This document shows, piece by piece, positions 42,021 through 48,790 of a DNA stretch of 64,000 nt; positions within the stretch are counted from its first letter, which is position 1, and each line of letters begins with the position of its first letter. The notes beneath the pieces were generated by a model. That model was not told where the DNA came from. It saw only the letters and a list, made by a program, of their open reading frames with translations, and made no database searches. The position numbers and the translations under genes were made by a program. The DNA is from JBEKCB01 sp052139675 (GTDB lineage: Bacteria; Planctomycetota; Brocadiia; CAIUPP01). The stretch spans positions 22,451 to 86,450 of the forward strand of contig JBKQWE010000033.1 of the NCBI GenBank assembly GCA_052139675.1, given 5' to 3'.

Positions 42021-43055
42021 TCATCCCTCCTGCGCGGCGTCCAGCAGCGCGAGGACATTTTCGAGCGGCACGTCGCGCTGGATGGCGTGAGCGGCGGCGA
42101 GGATGTAGCCTCCTCGGCCGCGGAAGAGCGCGGTCATCTTTGCGGTCTCCGCGCGCACGTCGGCGGCGGTCCCGAACGGCAGCGTGCGCTGAGTCGAGAT
42201 GCCGCCGTAGAAAGCCAGCCGCCCGGCGAACTGACCCGCGAGCCGCGCGACGTCCATCACCTCCGGCTGGAACGGATTGAACACCTGCGCGCCGGCGACG
42301 CGGAGGTCCTCCAGGACCGCCGAGCAGTCGCCGCAGCAGTGGAAGAAGACGTCGAGCCCCGCCGATTTCGCGGCGCCGAAAATTCGACCGAGCCTCGGCG
42401 CGAAGTATCGCCGGAACATGCCCGGCGAAAAGAGGAGCCCGGTCTGCTGGGCATAATCGTCGTAGAAGAAGATGCCGTCGGCGCCGCGCCGGGCCACCTC
42501 GCGCACGATGCCGATGCTGAAGTGCATCAGCCGGTCGAGGAACGCCTCGGTGAACTCCTCACGCAGCGCCATGTCCATCATGAAATCCGCCATGCCGCGC
42601 AGGAACCACGCGCGCTGAAACAGCGGCGAGCTGAAACAGGCCAGCAGATACCGGTCGCCGGCGGTCGCCGCGATCTTCTCGTAGCCGATCCATCGCCGCG
42701 GGTCGGCCGCGTCGGGGACCGGGCAGAGGTCCAGGTCCGCCTCGGCGATCACCCGGTTCTGCGGCACGCCGATGTCGTCGCCGCCGCGCTTGTCCCAGAT
42801 GACGCCGAACTCGTCGCGGAAACGCTCCTCGCCGAGGGGCTCCATGAGCCCGGCGGCGACGCGGTTGACCTCGGCGCCGGCGTTGGAGCCGACGTTGATC
42901 TGGAGGATGTAGTTCCCGACCGCCTGGTCCACGTCGGGATTGCCGAAGTGCTCGGCGAGCATCCGGCGCATCGGCCGCGTGAAGTCGAAGTTGTACGGCA
43001 TCGGGCGGACCGGCTGAAAGGCGAGCGTCCTGCGGATCGCCTCTTTGCGCGTCAC
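42021..43055 (-). CDS. Uroporphyrinogen-decarboxylase-family protein
   Basis: 344 residues, second URO-D/MtaA-like barrel in the window. TRKEAIRRTLAFQPVRPMPY is the usual start; SAGLDVFFHCCGDCSAVLED contains the His-Cys-Cys-Asp-type metal site of the methyltransferase branch; GYILAAAHAIQRDVPLENVL is the C-terminal block. GTG 43055 follows AGGAGG by 9 bases; the longer frame would read through the dRS3-like repeat. It may act on methylated C1 or thiol substrates together with a corrinoid protein encoded elsewhere. Confidence 0.85.
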   Translation of the reverse strand: MTRKEAIRRTLAFQPVRPMPYNFDFTRPMRRMLAEHFGNPDVDQAVGNYILQINVGSNAGAEVNRVAAGLMEPLGEERFRDEFGVIWDKRGGDDIGVPQNRVIAEADLDLCPVPDAADPRRWIGYEKIAATAGDRYLLACFSSPLFQRAWFLRGMADFMMDMALREEFTEAFLDRLMHFSIGIVREVARRGADGIFFYDDYAQQTGLLFSPGMFRRYFAPRLGRIFGAAKSAGLDVFFHCCGDCSAVLEDLRVAGAQVFNPFQPEVMDVARLAGQFAGRLAFYGGISTQRTLPFGTAADVRAETAKMTALFRGRGGYILAAAHAIQRDVPLENVLALLDAAQEG

Positions 43056-43184
43056 CGGGTCAAGCCTCCTGTTGAAGAACCGTGACGAAGCTCCGGACAG
43101 GATAACAAGATCGCGCGGGCGAGAAAAGAGTCCTCTTGCACGCCGTTCAATCAGGCCCGGCGGCGCTTTTGAAAAAGTCTCCTT

Positions 43185-43255
43185 GTCATTCCCGCGAAAG
43201 CGGGAATCCATCCGTTCGGCGCGCGACTCTGGATTCCCGCTTTCGCGGGAATGAC
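43185..43255. repeat. Inverted pair of dRS3-like repeats
   Basis: Two 26-nt units (43185-43210 and 43230-43255) are exact reverse complements, each containing ATTCCCGCGAAAGCGGGAAT or its complement. This core matches the ATTCCC-N8-GGGAAT plan of Neisseria dRS3 repeats and similar repeats in many bacteria. They lie between lexA and the URO-D gene. Confidence 0.85.
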
Positions 43256-43335
43256 GGTCGAGCTTTCGGAGATGGCGGAGCGGAGGCGCGGGACGAGCGG
43301 ATCTCCTGACGATTTTTCTGCAGCTCCGCCGCCCC

Positions 43336-43932
43336 TCAGTACTTCCGCAGGACGCCGACGACGACGCCGCGGATTTCGATGCGGTCGGCATAGGTCGGCG
43401 ACAGCTTCGGGTTCGCGGGCTGGAGGCGGATGCGGCCGTTCGGCTCGAGGTAGAATTTCTTCAGCGTGGCCTCGCCGCCGGGCAGGATCGCGACGACGGT
43501 CTCGCCGTTGACGGCGGTGGAGCGGCGCTCGCAGATGACGTAGTCGCCCTCGCGGATCTGCTCGTCAATCATCGAGTCGCCGCGCACGCGGAGGAGGAAT
43601 GGATCGGGGCGGCCGCGGATGAGCTCGGAGAGATCGAGCACCTCGCGCTCCTCGATCGCCTCGATGGGCGCGCCGGCGGCGATGGTCCCTGCCAGCGGGA
43701 TGCGCCGGCCGGCGTGCGGCCTGGCCGGCTCGGAGATTTCGATGGACCGCGACTGGTAGCGGCTGCGCCGGATGGCGCCGCGCTTCTCGAGCGCCCGGAG
43801 ATGCTGCAGGGCGGTGATCTTGGAGACGCCGAATTCGCGCGCGATCTCCTCGAGCGTGGGCGCGTATTCGTTGGCGTCGCGGAACTTCCGGACGAAGCGC
43901 AGGACGTTGAGTTGTTTCGGAGTCAGGTTCAT
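43336..43932 (-). CDS. lexA: LexA repressor
   Basis: 198 residues. The N-terminal winged helix has LTPKQLNVLRFVRKF and PTLEEIAREFGVSKITALQH. The cleavage bond is Ala86-Gly87 (TIAAGAPIEAIEE), the nucleophile Ser120 (RVRGDSMID) and the general base Lys158 (EATLKKFYLE). It represses SOS genes until RecA-stimulated self-cleavage. ATG 43932 follows GGAGGG by 10 bases. A GTTA-N9-TAAC dyad (43960-43976) just upstream could be its own operator, but I cannot confirm the box of this phylum. Confidence 0.95.
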   Translation of the reverse strand: MNLTPKQLNVLRFVRKFRDANEYAPTLEEIAREFGVSKITALQHLRALEKRGAIRRSRYQSRSIEISEPARPHAGRRIPLAGTIAAGAPIEAIEEREVLDLSELIRGRPDPFLLRVRGDSMIDEQIREGDYVICERRSTAVNGETVVAILPGGEATLKKFYLEPNGRIRLQPANPKLSPTYADRIEIRGVVVGVLRKY

Positions 43933-44073
43933 CGGGTCGTTTCCCTCCAGGAGAGCCTCGTTAACCTCCACCTAACATTATCGCGCGGCGCGCGGCCGAA
44001 GTCAAGCCGGAAAGGCGCGGAGTGGAGGCGGCGGCATCGCAGGCGCGGGGAAACGGGATCGGGAAAACACGAA

Positions 44074-44106
44074 GGGCGCGCGGATCGGTTCGAGACCCGC
44101 GCGCCC
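44074..44106 (-). terminator. Terminator-like hairpin after PEP-CTERM gene
   Basis: Perfect 10-bp stem GGGCGCGCGG (44074-44083) with CCGCGCGCCC (44097-44106), 13-nt loop, 41 bases after the stop. On the minus strand the stem is followed by a short T-rich stretch (TTCGTGTTTTCCC). Confidence 0.6.
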
Positions 44107-44146
44107 TCAACTATTGTCCTGCGACCGCTCTTCCCGCGAACCGACC

Positions 44147-44857
44147 TCAGGCCCTGGCGACCTTCCGCCGAGCCAATGCGCCGACGAGGCCGAGTCCGAG
44201 GAGCGTCAGAGTCGCCGGCTCGGGAACCCCGCCGGGGCCGCTGGTGACGGTCGTGTCAGGAACCGGGATCCAGCTCGTGAACGGCGGAGTGTTGACGGTC
44301 GGATAGGTGCCGATACCGGAGTTCCAGGCGTAGGTGGAGCACGAGCCGTCCTGCGCGTAGAAGCTGCCCCACATCGGCGAGTGCGTGCACTGGAAGGTAA
44401 AAACGTCCGAGGTGCACGGCGCGGAGAGTTCAACCGCATAAATGCTGTTGGACCCAAGGCCCGGATTGCTGCTGGAGCACGTATAGGTCTGTGGCGCGCT
44501 GATCGTGCAATCGGCGCCGTTGAAATAATCGAAAACCTGGCAGTAATTGCTCGCCGTGACCGAGGAACTGACTTCGAGCAGCATGTGGCAGACCTGGTCC
44601 GGCAGGGCTTTGCCACAGGCTTCAGTGAACGTGTACGTATACGTCCATAAGCCGCCTGTGGCTTCGCTGATGTTCCAGGAAAGCTCGAGCCCGGTGCCCT
44701 TTCCGGAGGAACTCCAGTTGCCGTTGCCGACGATCCCGTCGGAAGTCGGCGTTGACCTGTTGCCGATGAGATTGCTTCCCGTCACCGGGAAGCTGACCGC
44801 GCTCGCCACGGTAGCCATCAGCGCGACGACAAATGCGGCTATGACCAGTTTTTTCAT
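44147..44857 (-). CDS. PEP-CTERM sorting-signal protein
   Basis: 236 residues. The signal peptide VIAAFVVALMATVASA is followed by a Thr/Ser-rich beta-type body with eight or so cysteines (ACGKALPDQVC, YTCSSSNPG, APCTSD, FQCTHS, GSCSTY), probably disulfide-bonded. The end has GVPEPATLTLLGLGLVGALA and RRKVARA, the classical exosortase signal. Likely an exopolysaccharide-associated surface protein. A sigma-54-like promoter lies upstream, as for the first PEP-CTERM gene. Function beyond sorting is unknown. Confidence 0.85.
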   Translation of the reverse strand: MKKLVIAAFVVALMATVASAVSFPVTGSNLIGNRSTPTSDGIVGNGNWSSSGKGTGLELSWNISEATGGLWTYTYTFTEACGKALPDQVCHMLLEVSSSVTASNYCQVFDYFNGADCTISAPQTYTCSSSNPGLGSNSIYAVELSAPCTSDVFTFQCTHSPMWGSFYAQDGSCSTYAWNSGIGTYPTVNTPPFTSWIPVPDTTVTSGPGGVPEPATLTLLGLGLVGALARRKVARA

Positions 44858-45202
44858 CTCTTCCCCTTTACAGTTTCAAAAGCATGCCCCAGCAGCTGAC
44901 TAACTCCTCGGTGCGCGCCACATGGCTGCGCTTACTTGCTCATAATCTAGCAAACCCCGTTCCCACCCGCAACGGAATCTTAGCCAGCGCCAAATATTGC
45001 CACAACTGCTTGCGCAACAAGGCTTTGCTTCTTAGGCCCTGGCGGGTTGAAGTATGGCAACTTCCGTAGAAATGTTGTGGAGATTCAACATATGGGCAAC
45101 GCATGACTATTCCTTTAGACACGGCCCTGTTCCGCAGATTCCGAGCCGATTCTCCTGCGGCCGGTCGCTGGAGGCTCGCCTGATGGCTTCTCCTCACTCC
45201 AG
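44858..45202. other. Upstream region of second PEP-CTERM gene
   Basis: 345 bases, more A+T-rich than its surroundings. The only feature I can name is the sigma-54-like promoter at 44948-44965. No gene is supported on either strand. Confidence 0.4.
44948..44965 (-). promoter_or_regulatory. Possible sigma-54-type promoter
   Basis: Minus strand GGGAACGGGGTTTGCTA: GG (44963-44962), 10 bases, GC (44951-44950). The -12 half TTTGCT is ideal and matches that of the first PEP-CTERM gene; the -24 half has GGAAC instead of GGCAC. The leader would be about 80 bases. Confidence 0.45.
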
Positions 45203-46147
45203 TTATCGTCGCCGCCGGGCGCTTTTGAAGAACTCCACCGTCTTGAGCAGCCCGTCCTCGAACGACACCTTCGGCTCGTAGCCGAGGAATTTCTTCGCGG
45301 CCGAGATGTCCGCCAACGAATGCATCACGTCGCCGGCGCGGCGCGGCTCGTATTTCGACCGGACGTCCTTGCCGAGGGCCCGGTTGATCGCGGCGATGAC
45401 CTGGTTGACGGTCACCGACGAGCCGCAGCCGACGTTGAAGACCTTGCCGGGCGCCTCGGGCGCCTCCGCGGCGAGCAGGTTCGCGTGGACGACGTTCTCG
45501 ACGTACGTGAAGTCGCGCGACTGCTCGCCATCGCCATAGACGACCGGCGGGCGGTCCTCGAGGATCGCGGTGGTGAAGAGCGGGATGGCGGCGGCGTATT
45601 GCGACTTGGGGTCCTGCCGCGGGCCGAAGACGTTGAAGTAGCGCAGCGACACGGTCTCGAGCCCGTAGCAGCGCCAGAAGGCGTAGAGGTAGTGCTCGCC
45701 GGCGAGCTTGCCGACGGCGTAGGGCGAGAGCGGCTGCGGGAGCAGCGTCTCGACGCGCGGGAAAGTCGGCGAGTCGCCGTACGCGGCCGAGGACGCGGCG
45801 TAGATGACGCGCCGGACGCCGGCCTCTTTCGCCGCCCAGAGCAGCGCCACGGTGCCGTCAATGTTCGCGCGGTTGCTGGAGATCGGGTCGGCGACGGAGC
45901 GCGGCACGCTCGGCAGCGCGGCTTCATGGAAGATGACTTCCGCGCCCTGGACCGCGCGGCGAAGCGCCGCCGGGTCGTTCAGGTCGCCCTTGATAACGGT
46001 CAGCCCGCCCTTGAACGCGGCCAGGTTCTCCTCGCGGCCGGTGGAAAAATCGTCCAGGATGCGCACGCGCGCGCCGCGTTCGAGGAGCGCGCCGGCGATG
46101 TGCGAGCCGATGAACCCCGCCCCGCCGGTAATCAGCCAGTCGCCCAT
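45203..46147 (-). CDS. NAD-dependent nucleotide-sugar epimerase (GalE/WbpP-like)
   Basis: 314 residues of the extended SDR family. ITGGAGFIGSHIAGALLERG is the NAD-binding loop; FHEAALPSVPRSVADP, AASSAAYGDS and YAVGKLAGEHY give the Ser/Tyr/Lys catalytic set; RDFTYVENVV and RRAGDVMHSLAD are the sugar-nucleotide binding blocks. The pattern fits UDP-glucose or UDP-GlcNAc(A) 4-epimerases. ATG 46147 follows AAAGGGG by 5 bases. It supplies activated sugars for surface polysaccharide, in keeping with the glycosyltransferases and lpxD in the window. Confidence 0.88.
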   Translation of the reverse strand: MGDWLITGGAGFIGSHIAGALLERGARVRILDDFSTGREENLAAFKGGLTVIKGDLNDPAALRRAVQGAEVIFHEAALPSVPRSVADPISSNRANIDGTVALLWAAKEAGVRRVIYAASSAAYGDSPTFPRVETLLPQPLSPYAVGKLAGEHYLYAFWRCYGLETVSLRYFNVFGPRQDPKSQYAAAIPLFTTAILEDRPPVVYGDGEQSRDFTYVENVVHANLLAAEAPEAPGKVFNVGCGSSVTVNQVIAAINRALGKDVRSKYEPRRAGDVMHSLADISAAKKFLGYEPKVSFEDGLLKTVEFFKSARRRR

Positions 46148-46172
46148 GAATGCCCCTTTCATCTTTCAGTAC

Positions 46173-46250
46173 ATCGTGATCGTAATCGTGCTCGTAATCG
46201 TAATCGCAGTTCTCCCTATTGAACCGAATGCAGGCCGATTACGATTACGA
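46173..46250. repeat. Inverted CGTAAT hexamer repeat
   Basis: TCGTAATCGTAATCG (46192-46206) pairs perfectly with CGATTACGATTACGA (46236-46250) around a 29-nt loop; further units extend left to 46173. Same hexamer family as 59718-59810. Confidence 0.85.
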
Positions 46251-46302
46251 AGACAGGAAGCATGCTCCTGCCCGCAGAGATTACCCCGCCGCCGACGCCC
46301 GG

Positions 46303-46497
46303 TCAAGGGACGTTCTCATCGTCAGGCGGCTCATCGTCGTCGGGATCGGGCAGGCCCCATTCGCGCTCCTGCTTTTTCCATTGCTCGCGCTGGCGGCGGC
46401 CCCGGCTGCGGACGACCAGGAAGACCAGGAGGGTGGCGATCGCCATGCCGCTCCAGAAGGTGATCGAGTCGAGGATCGTTCCCAGCGCGGATGGCAT
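46303..46497 (-). CDS. Small single-TM membrane protein
   Basis: 64 residues: a TM helix at about 12-28 (ITFWSGMAIATLLVFLVV), a basic stretch (RSRGRRQREQWKKQ) and an acidic Pro/Asp tail. It lies downstream of lpxD on the same strand, separated by a direct repeat. Function unknown. The layout resembles small cytochrome-oxidase-associated or CcoQ-like peptides, but that is only a resemblance. Confidence 0.5.
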   Translation of the reverse strand: MPSALGTILDSITFWSGMAIATLLVFLVVRSRGRRQREQWKKQEREWGLPDPDDDEPPDDENVP

Positions 46498-46510
46498 GGC
46501 CGTTCGGTTT

Positions 46511-46571
46511 CCCTGAGCGAAGTCGAAGGGGCACCCTGAGCGAAGTCGAAGGAGCGGCCCTGAGCGGAGCG
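46511..46571. repeat. Tandem CCCTGAGCGAAGTCGAAGG repeat
   Basis: Two 23-24 nt units (46511-46533 and 46534-46557) and a partial third, directly after the lpxD stop. This motif, or its complement, is common in intergenic DNA of several phyla. Confidence 0.75.
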
Positions 46572-46572
46572 G

Positions 46573-47718
46573 TTACGTTTCCGGCGGCTTGGACTTCGCC
46601 TCGCCTACGTCGCGGTCGAGCATCGCGGTGATCTCGGACATGCGCTTCTGGACGTGCCGGATCTCGTCGCGCAGCTCGGGCAGCTTGTGGAGCGCGGCGA
46701 CGGCGCGCTTCATCTCCTGCATCGGCCGGGCGGGCGAGCCGAAGTACGTGCCGTTCGCCGGCAGCTCGTGGCTGACGCCCGACTGCGCGGCGACCTGGAC
46801 GTTGTCGCCGATCTTCAGGTGCCCCGCCACGCCGACCTGCCCGCCGAAACTGCAGTGGCTGCCGATCTTCACCGACCCGCTGACGCCGACCTGGCTGACG
46901 AACAGGCAGTCCTCGCCGACCTCGACGTTGTGGCTGATCACCACGAGGCTGTCAATTTTCGTCCCGCGTCCGACGGAGGTGTTGCCGAGCCCGCCGCGGT
47001 TGATGACCGAGTTCGCCCCGACGCTCACGTCGTCGCCGATGACGGTGATGCCGACCTGCGGGATGCGCTCGTACGGGGATTTCAGGTCCACCGCCGGCGC
47101 GCCGGCCGGCGAGCGGCCGCTGGCGAGCATTTCGAGGAGGTAGTGTTTCTTCGCGTCCACCGGCGCCCAGCCGAAGCCGTCGCTGCCGATGCTCACGTTC
47201 GCGTGGATGATGCAGCGCTTGCCGATCCGCACCCCGTGGTAAATCGCCGCGTTCGGGTGGATCCACGTCCCCTCGCCGATCGAGGCGCCGCGCCCGATGA
47301 AGACGCCCGCCATGATCGTGGCGCCGTTCCCGATCTCCGCGGCGTCCTCGATCACCGCGCGCGGCCCGATGGCGACGTCCTCTCCGATCCGGGCCGTCGG
47401 CGCGACGATGGCGGTCGCGTGAACGCCCGGAGCGCGCGGCTCCCGCTTCTCCATCAGCGCGCCGACCGCGCGGGCGAAGGCCAGGTACGGGTTGATCGTC
47501 ACGATCAGGTTCCGGCGCAGGTTGCGGAACGACGGCGCGACGATGATCGCCGAGGCCTTCGTGGTCTCCAGGAAGGGCGTGTACTTCGGGTTGCTGACGA
47601 ACGTGATCTCGCCCGCTCCGGCGTGGTCAATCGCGGCCACGCGCTCGATGACGCATTCCCCGTCGCCGACCAGTTCAGCCCCGAGCAAGGCCGCAAGATC
47701 GCGCAGCTTCAAAGCCAT
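46573..47718 (-). CDS. lpxD: UDP-3-O-acylglucosamine N-acyltransferase
   Basis: 381 residues, third enzyme of lipid A synthesis; it adds the N-linked acyl chain to UDP-3-O-acyl-GlcN using acyl-ACP. The N-terminal uridine-binding domain (ITFVSNPKYTPFL) is followed by a left-handed beta-helix of hexapeptide repeats (IGEDVAIGPRAVIEDAAEIG and onward) with the catalytic His in VVISHNVEVG and the GQVGVAGHLKIGD motif. A C-terminal helical tail follows. An insert of about 30 residues (near 205-240) splits the helix after SDGFGWAPV. GGAG lies 7 bases before ATG 47718. Proof of an outer membrane with lipid A. Confidence 0.95.
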   Translation of the reverse strand: MALKLRDLAALLGAELVGDGECVIERVAAIDHAGAGEITFVSNPKYTPFLETTKASAIIVAPSFRNLRRNLIVTINPYLAFARAVGALMEKREPRAPGVHATAIVAPTARIGEDVAIGPRAVIEDAAEIGNGATIMAGVFIGRGASIGEGTWIHPNAAIYHGVRIGKRCIIHANVSIGSDGFGWAPVDAKKHYLLEMLASGRSPAGAPAVDLKSPYERIPQVGITVIGDDVSVGANSVINRGGLGNTSVGRGTKIDSLVVISHNVEVGEDCLFVSQVGVSGSVKIGSHCSFGGQVGVAGHLKIGDNVQVAAQSGVSHELPANGTYFGSPARPMQEMKRAVAALHKLPELRDEIRHVQKRMSEITAMLDRDVGEAKSKPPET

Positions 47719-47783
47719 CTGGTTCTCCGAGTCGTTCCGCGCCAGGTCTTATCAAGAACTGCACAACGAAAACAACGACGGCC

Positions 47784-47875
47784 TTCACCACGAAGTGCAC
47801 TAAGCACGCGAAGAGAGGCCGGGATTTTCAATTCGCTTTCGCGCCGTTCTTCGTGACCTTCGTGTCCTTCGTGGT
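47784..47875. repeat. Inverted CACGAAG repeat
   Basis: Left arm 47784-47815 and right arm 47848-47875 (CTTCGTGACCTTCGTGTC units) are complementary with several mismatches around a 32-nt loop. Repeats of this type are often mis-annotated as HEGHEGHEE-type peptides. Confidence 0.75.
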
Positions 47876-47976
47876 CAGGCATTGCTTCCGCAGTCCACAA
47901 TCGCCCGACCGCGCGGGGTCGGGCAACGCACGATTCTATCAGACTGGCCGCAGGTGTCAACCGAGAACAGCGGTCG

Positions 47977-48068
47977 CGAAGTCAGAAGTCTGAATGATGA
48001 GCGAAGAACGGGAGCGCTTGCGCGCCCCTCTTGTACTTCATCATTCATCACTCATCGCTCGTACTTCT
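47977..48068. repeat. Inverted GATGAGTGA-type repeat
   Basis: Left arm 47977-48009 (GAAGTCTGAATGATGAGCG and neighbours) and right arm 48033-48068 (CATCATTCATCACTCATCGC). Same family as 61164-61233. Confidence 0.75.
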
Positions 48069-48297
48069 GTGGTCCTTCTTGACGCTGCCGCGGCAACAGC
48101 CCTCGCCGCTTCCGCCCCGGAAAACGCGCGTCCGGCGTCCCGCTGTTGCTCGTCGAGGAACAAGGGCGGTTGCTCGGCGGAAGCCCCTTTCGAGCGCAAC
48201 CTCCGCAACCGCCGCCGGTTGCGCGTTCGGCCTGCACAACTTCTCTCCCGGCACGGCGTTCGCGCTTGTGGAACGCTGGAAGGGACGGTCAGGAACC

Positions 48298-48780
48298 ATG
48301 GACGAATCCGCCAAAGAGCCGGACAAAACCTCTCGCTCCGAACCGCCGGCCGGGCCGCTCGAAATTGTCGCGCACGTCGCGCGGCGCACCTTCACGACGC
48401 TGGCGGGAAAGCCCCGCGCCTCGCCGAGCCCGGCCACCGTCTGGACGGTGAAGTACATCTCGAACCACTTCCCGGAGAACATCTCGCTAGCCACACTGGC
48501 GCGCGGCGCGCAACTGAGCAAGTACCACTTCCTCCGGAAATTCCGCCAGGAGGCCGGCCTGACGCCGGGCGCGTACCTGAAACGGTACCGGATCGTCCAG
48601 GCGATGGACTACCTCACCGGCACGCGGCACACGGTCAAGAAGATCGGCCGGATGGTCGGCTACCGCGACCCGGCCGCCTTCTCGCGCGCCTTCACCCAGA
48701 TCGCCGGCACGCAGCCGTACCTCTATCGCGTCACGCGCCAGGCGAAAGCGGCGGAGGACCAGCCGCCCGGCCAACCGTAG
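48298..48780 (+). CDS. AraC-family DNA-binding regulator (HTH domain only)
   Basis: 160 residues. ATG 48298 has AGGA just upstream; the longer frame begins inside repeats. The two helix-turn-helix motifs are at about 60-150: ISLATLARGAQLSKYHFLRK with FRQEAGLTPGAYLKRYRI, then KKIGRMVGYRDPAAFSRAFT. The N-terminal 45 residues are Pro/Ser-rich with no ligand-binding domain, so it resembles MarA/SoxS-size members. Target genes are unknown; lpxD is divergent to it. Confidence 0.85.
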   Translation: MDESAKEPDKTSRSEPPAGPLEIVAHVARRTFTTLAGKPRASPSPATVWTVKYISNHFPENISLATLARGAQLSKYHFLRKFRQEAGLTPGAYLKRYRIVQAMDYLTGTRHTVKKIGRMVGYRDPAAFSRAFTQIAGTQPYLYRVTRQAKAAEDQPPGQP

Positions 48781-48790
48781 CGCACCGATT

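Larger units (their letters stand above)
47719..48297. other. Divergent gap between lpxD and AraC-type gene
   Basis: 579 bases holding two inverted degenerate repeats (47784-47875 and 47977-48068). The part 48069-48297 is GC-rich with no gene I can support and no clear promoter. Confidence 0.5.

Noticed and set aside
41602..42024. Acidic/Val-Leu frame across the CGTCCT repeat
   Set aside because: Translated repeat; no ribosome site or domain.
44084..44100. tRNA fragment (GGTTCGAGACC resembles a T-arm)
   Set aside because: The flanking stem pairs as a terminator hairpin; no acceptor, D or anticodon arm is present.
47709..47960. Frame with HEGHEGHEERRE
   Set aside because: Translation artefact of the CACGAAG inverted repeat.
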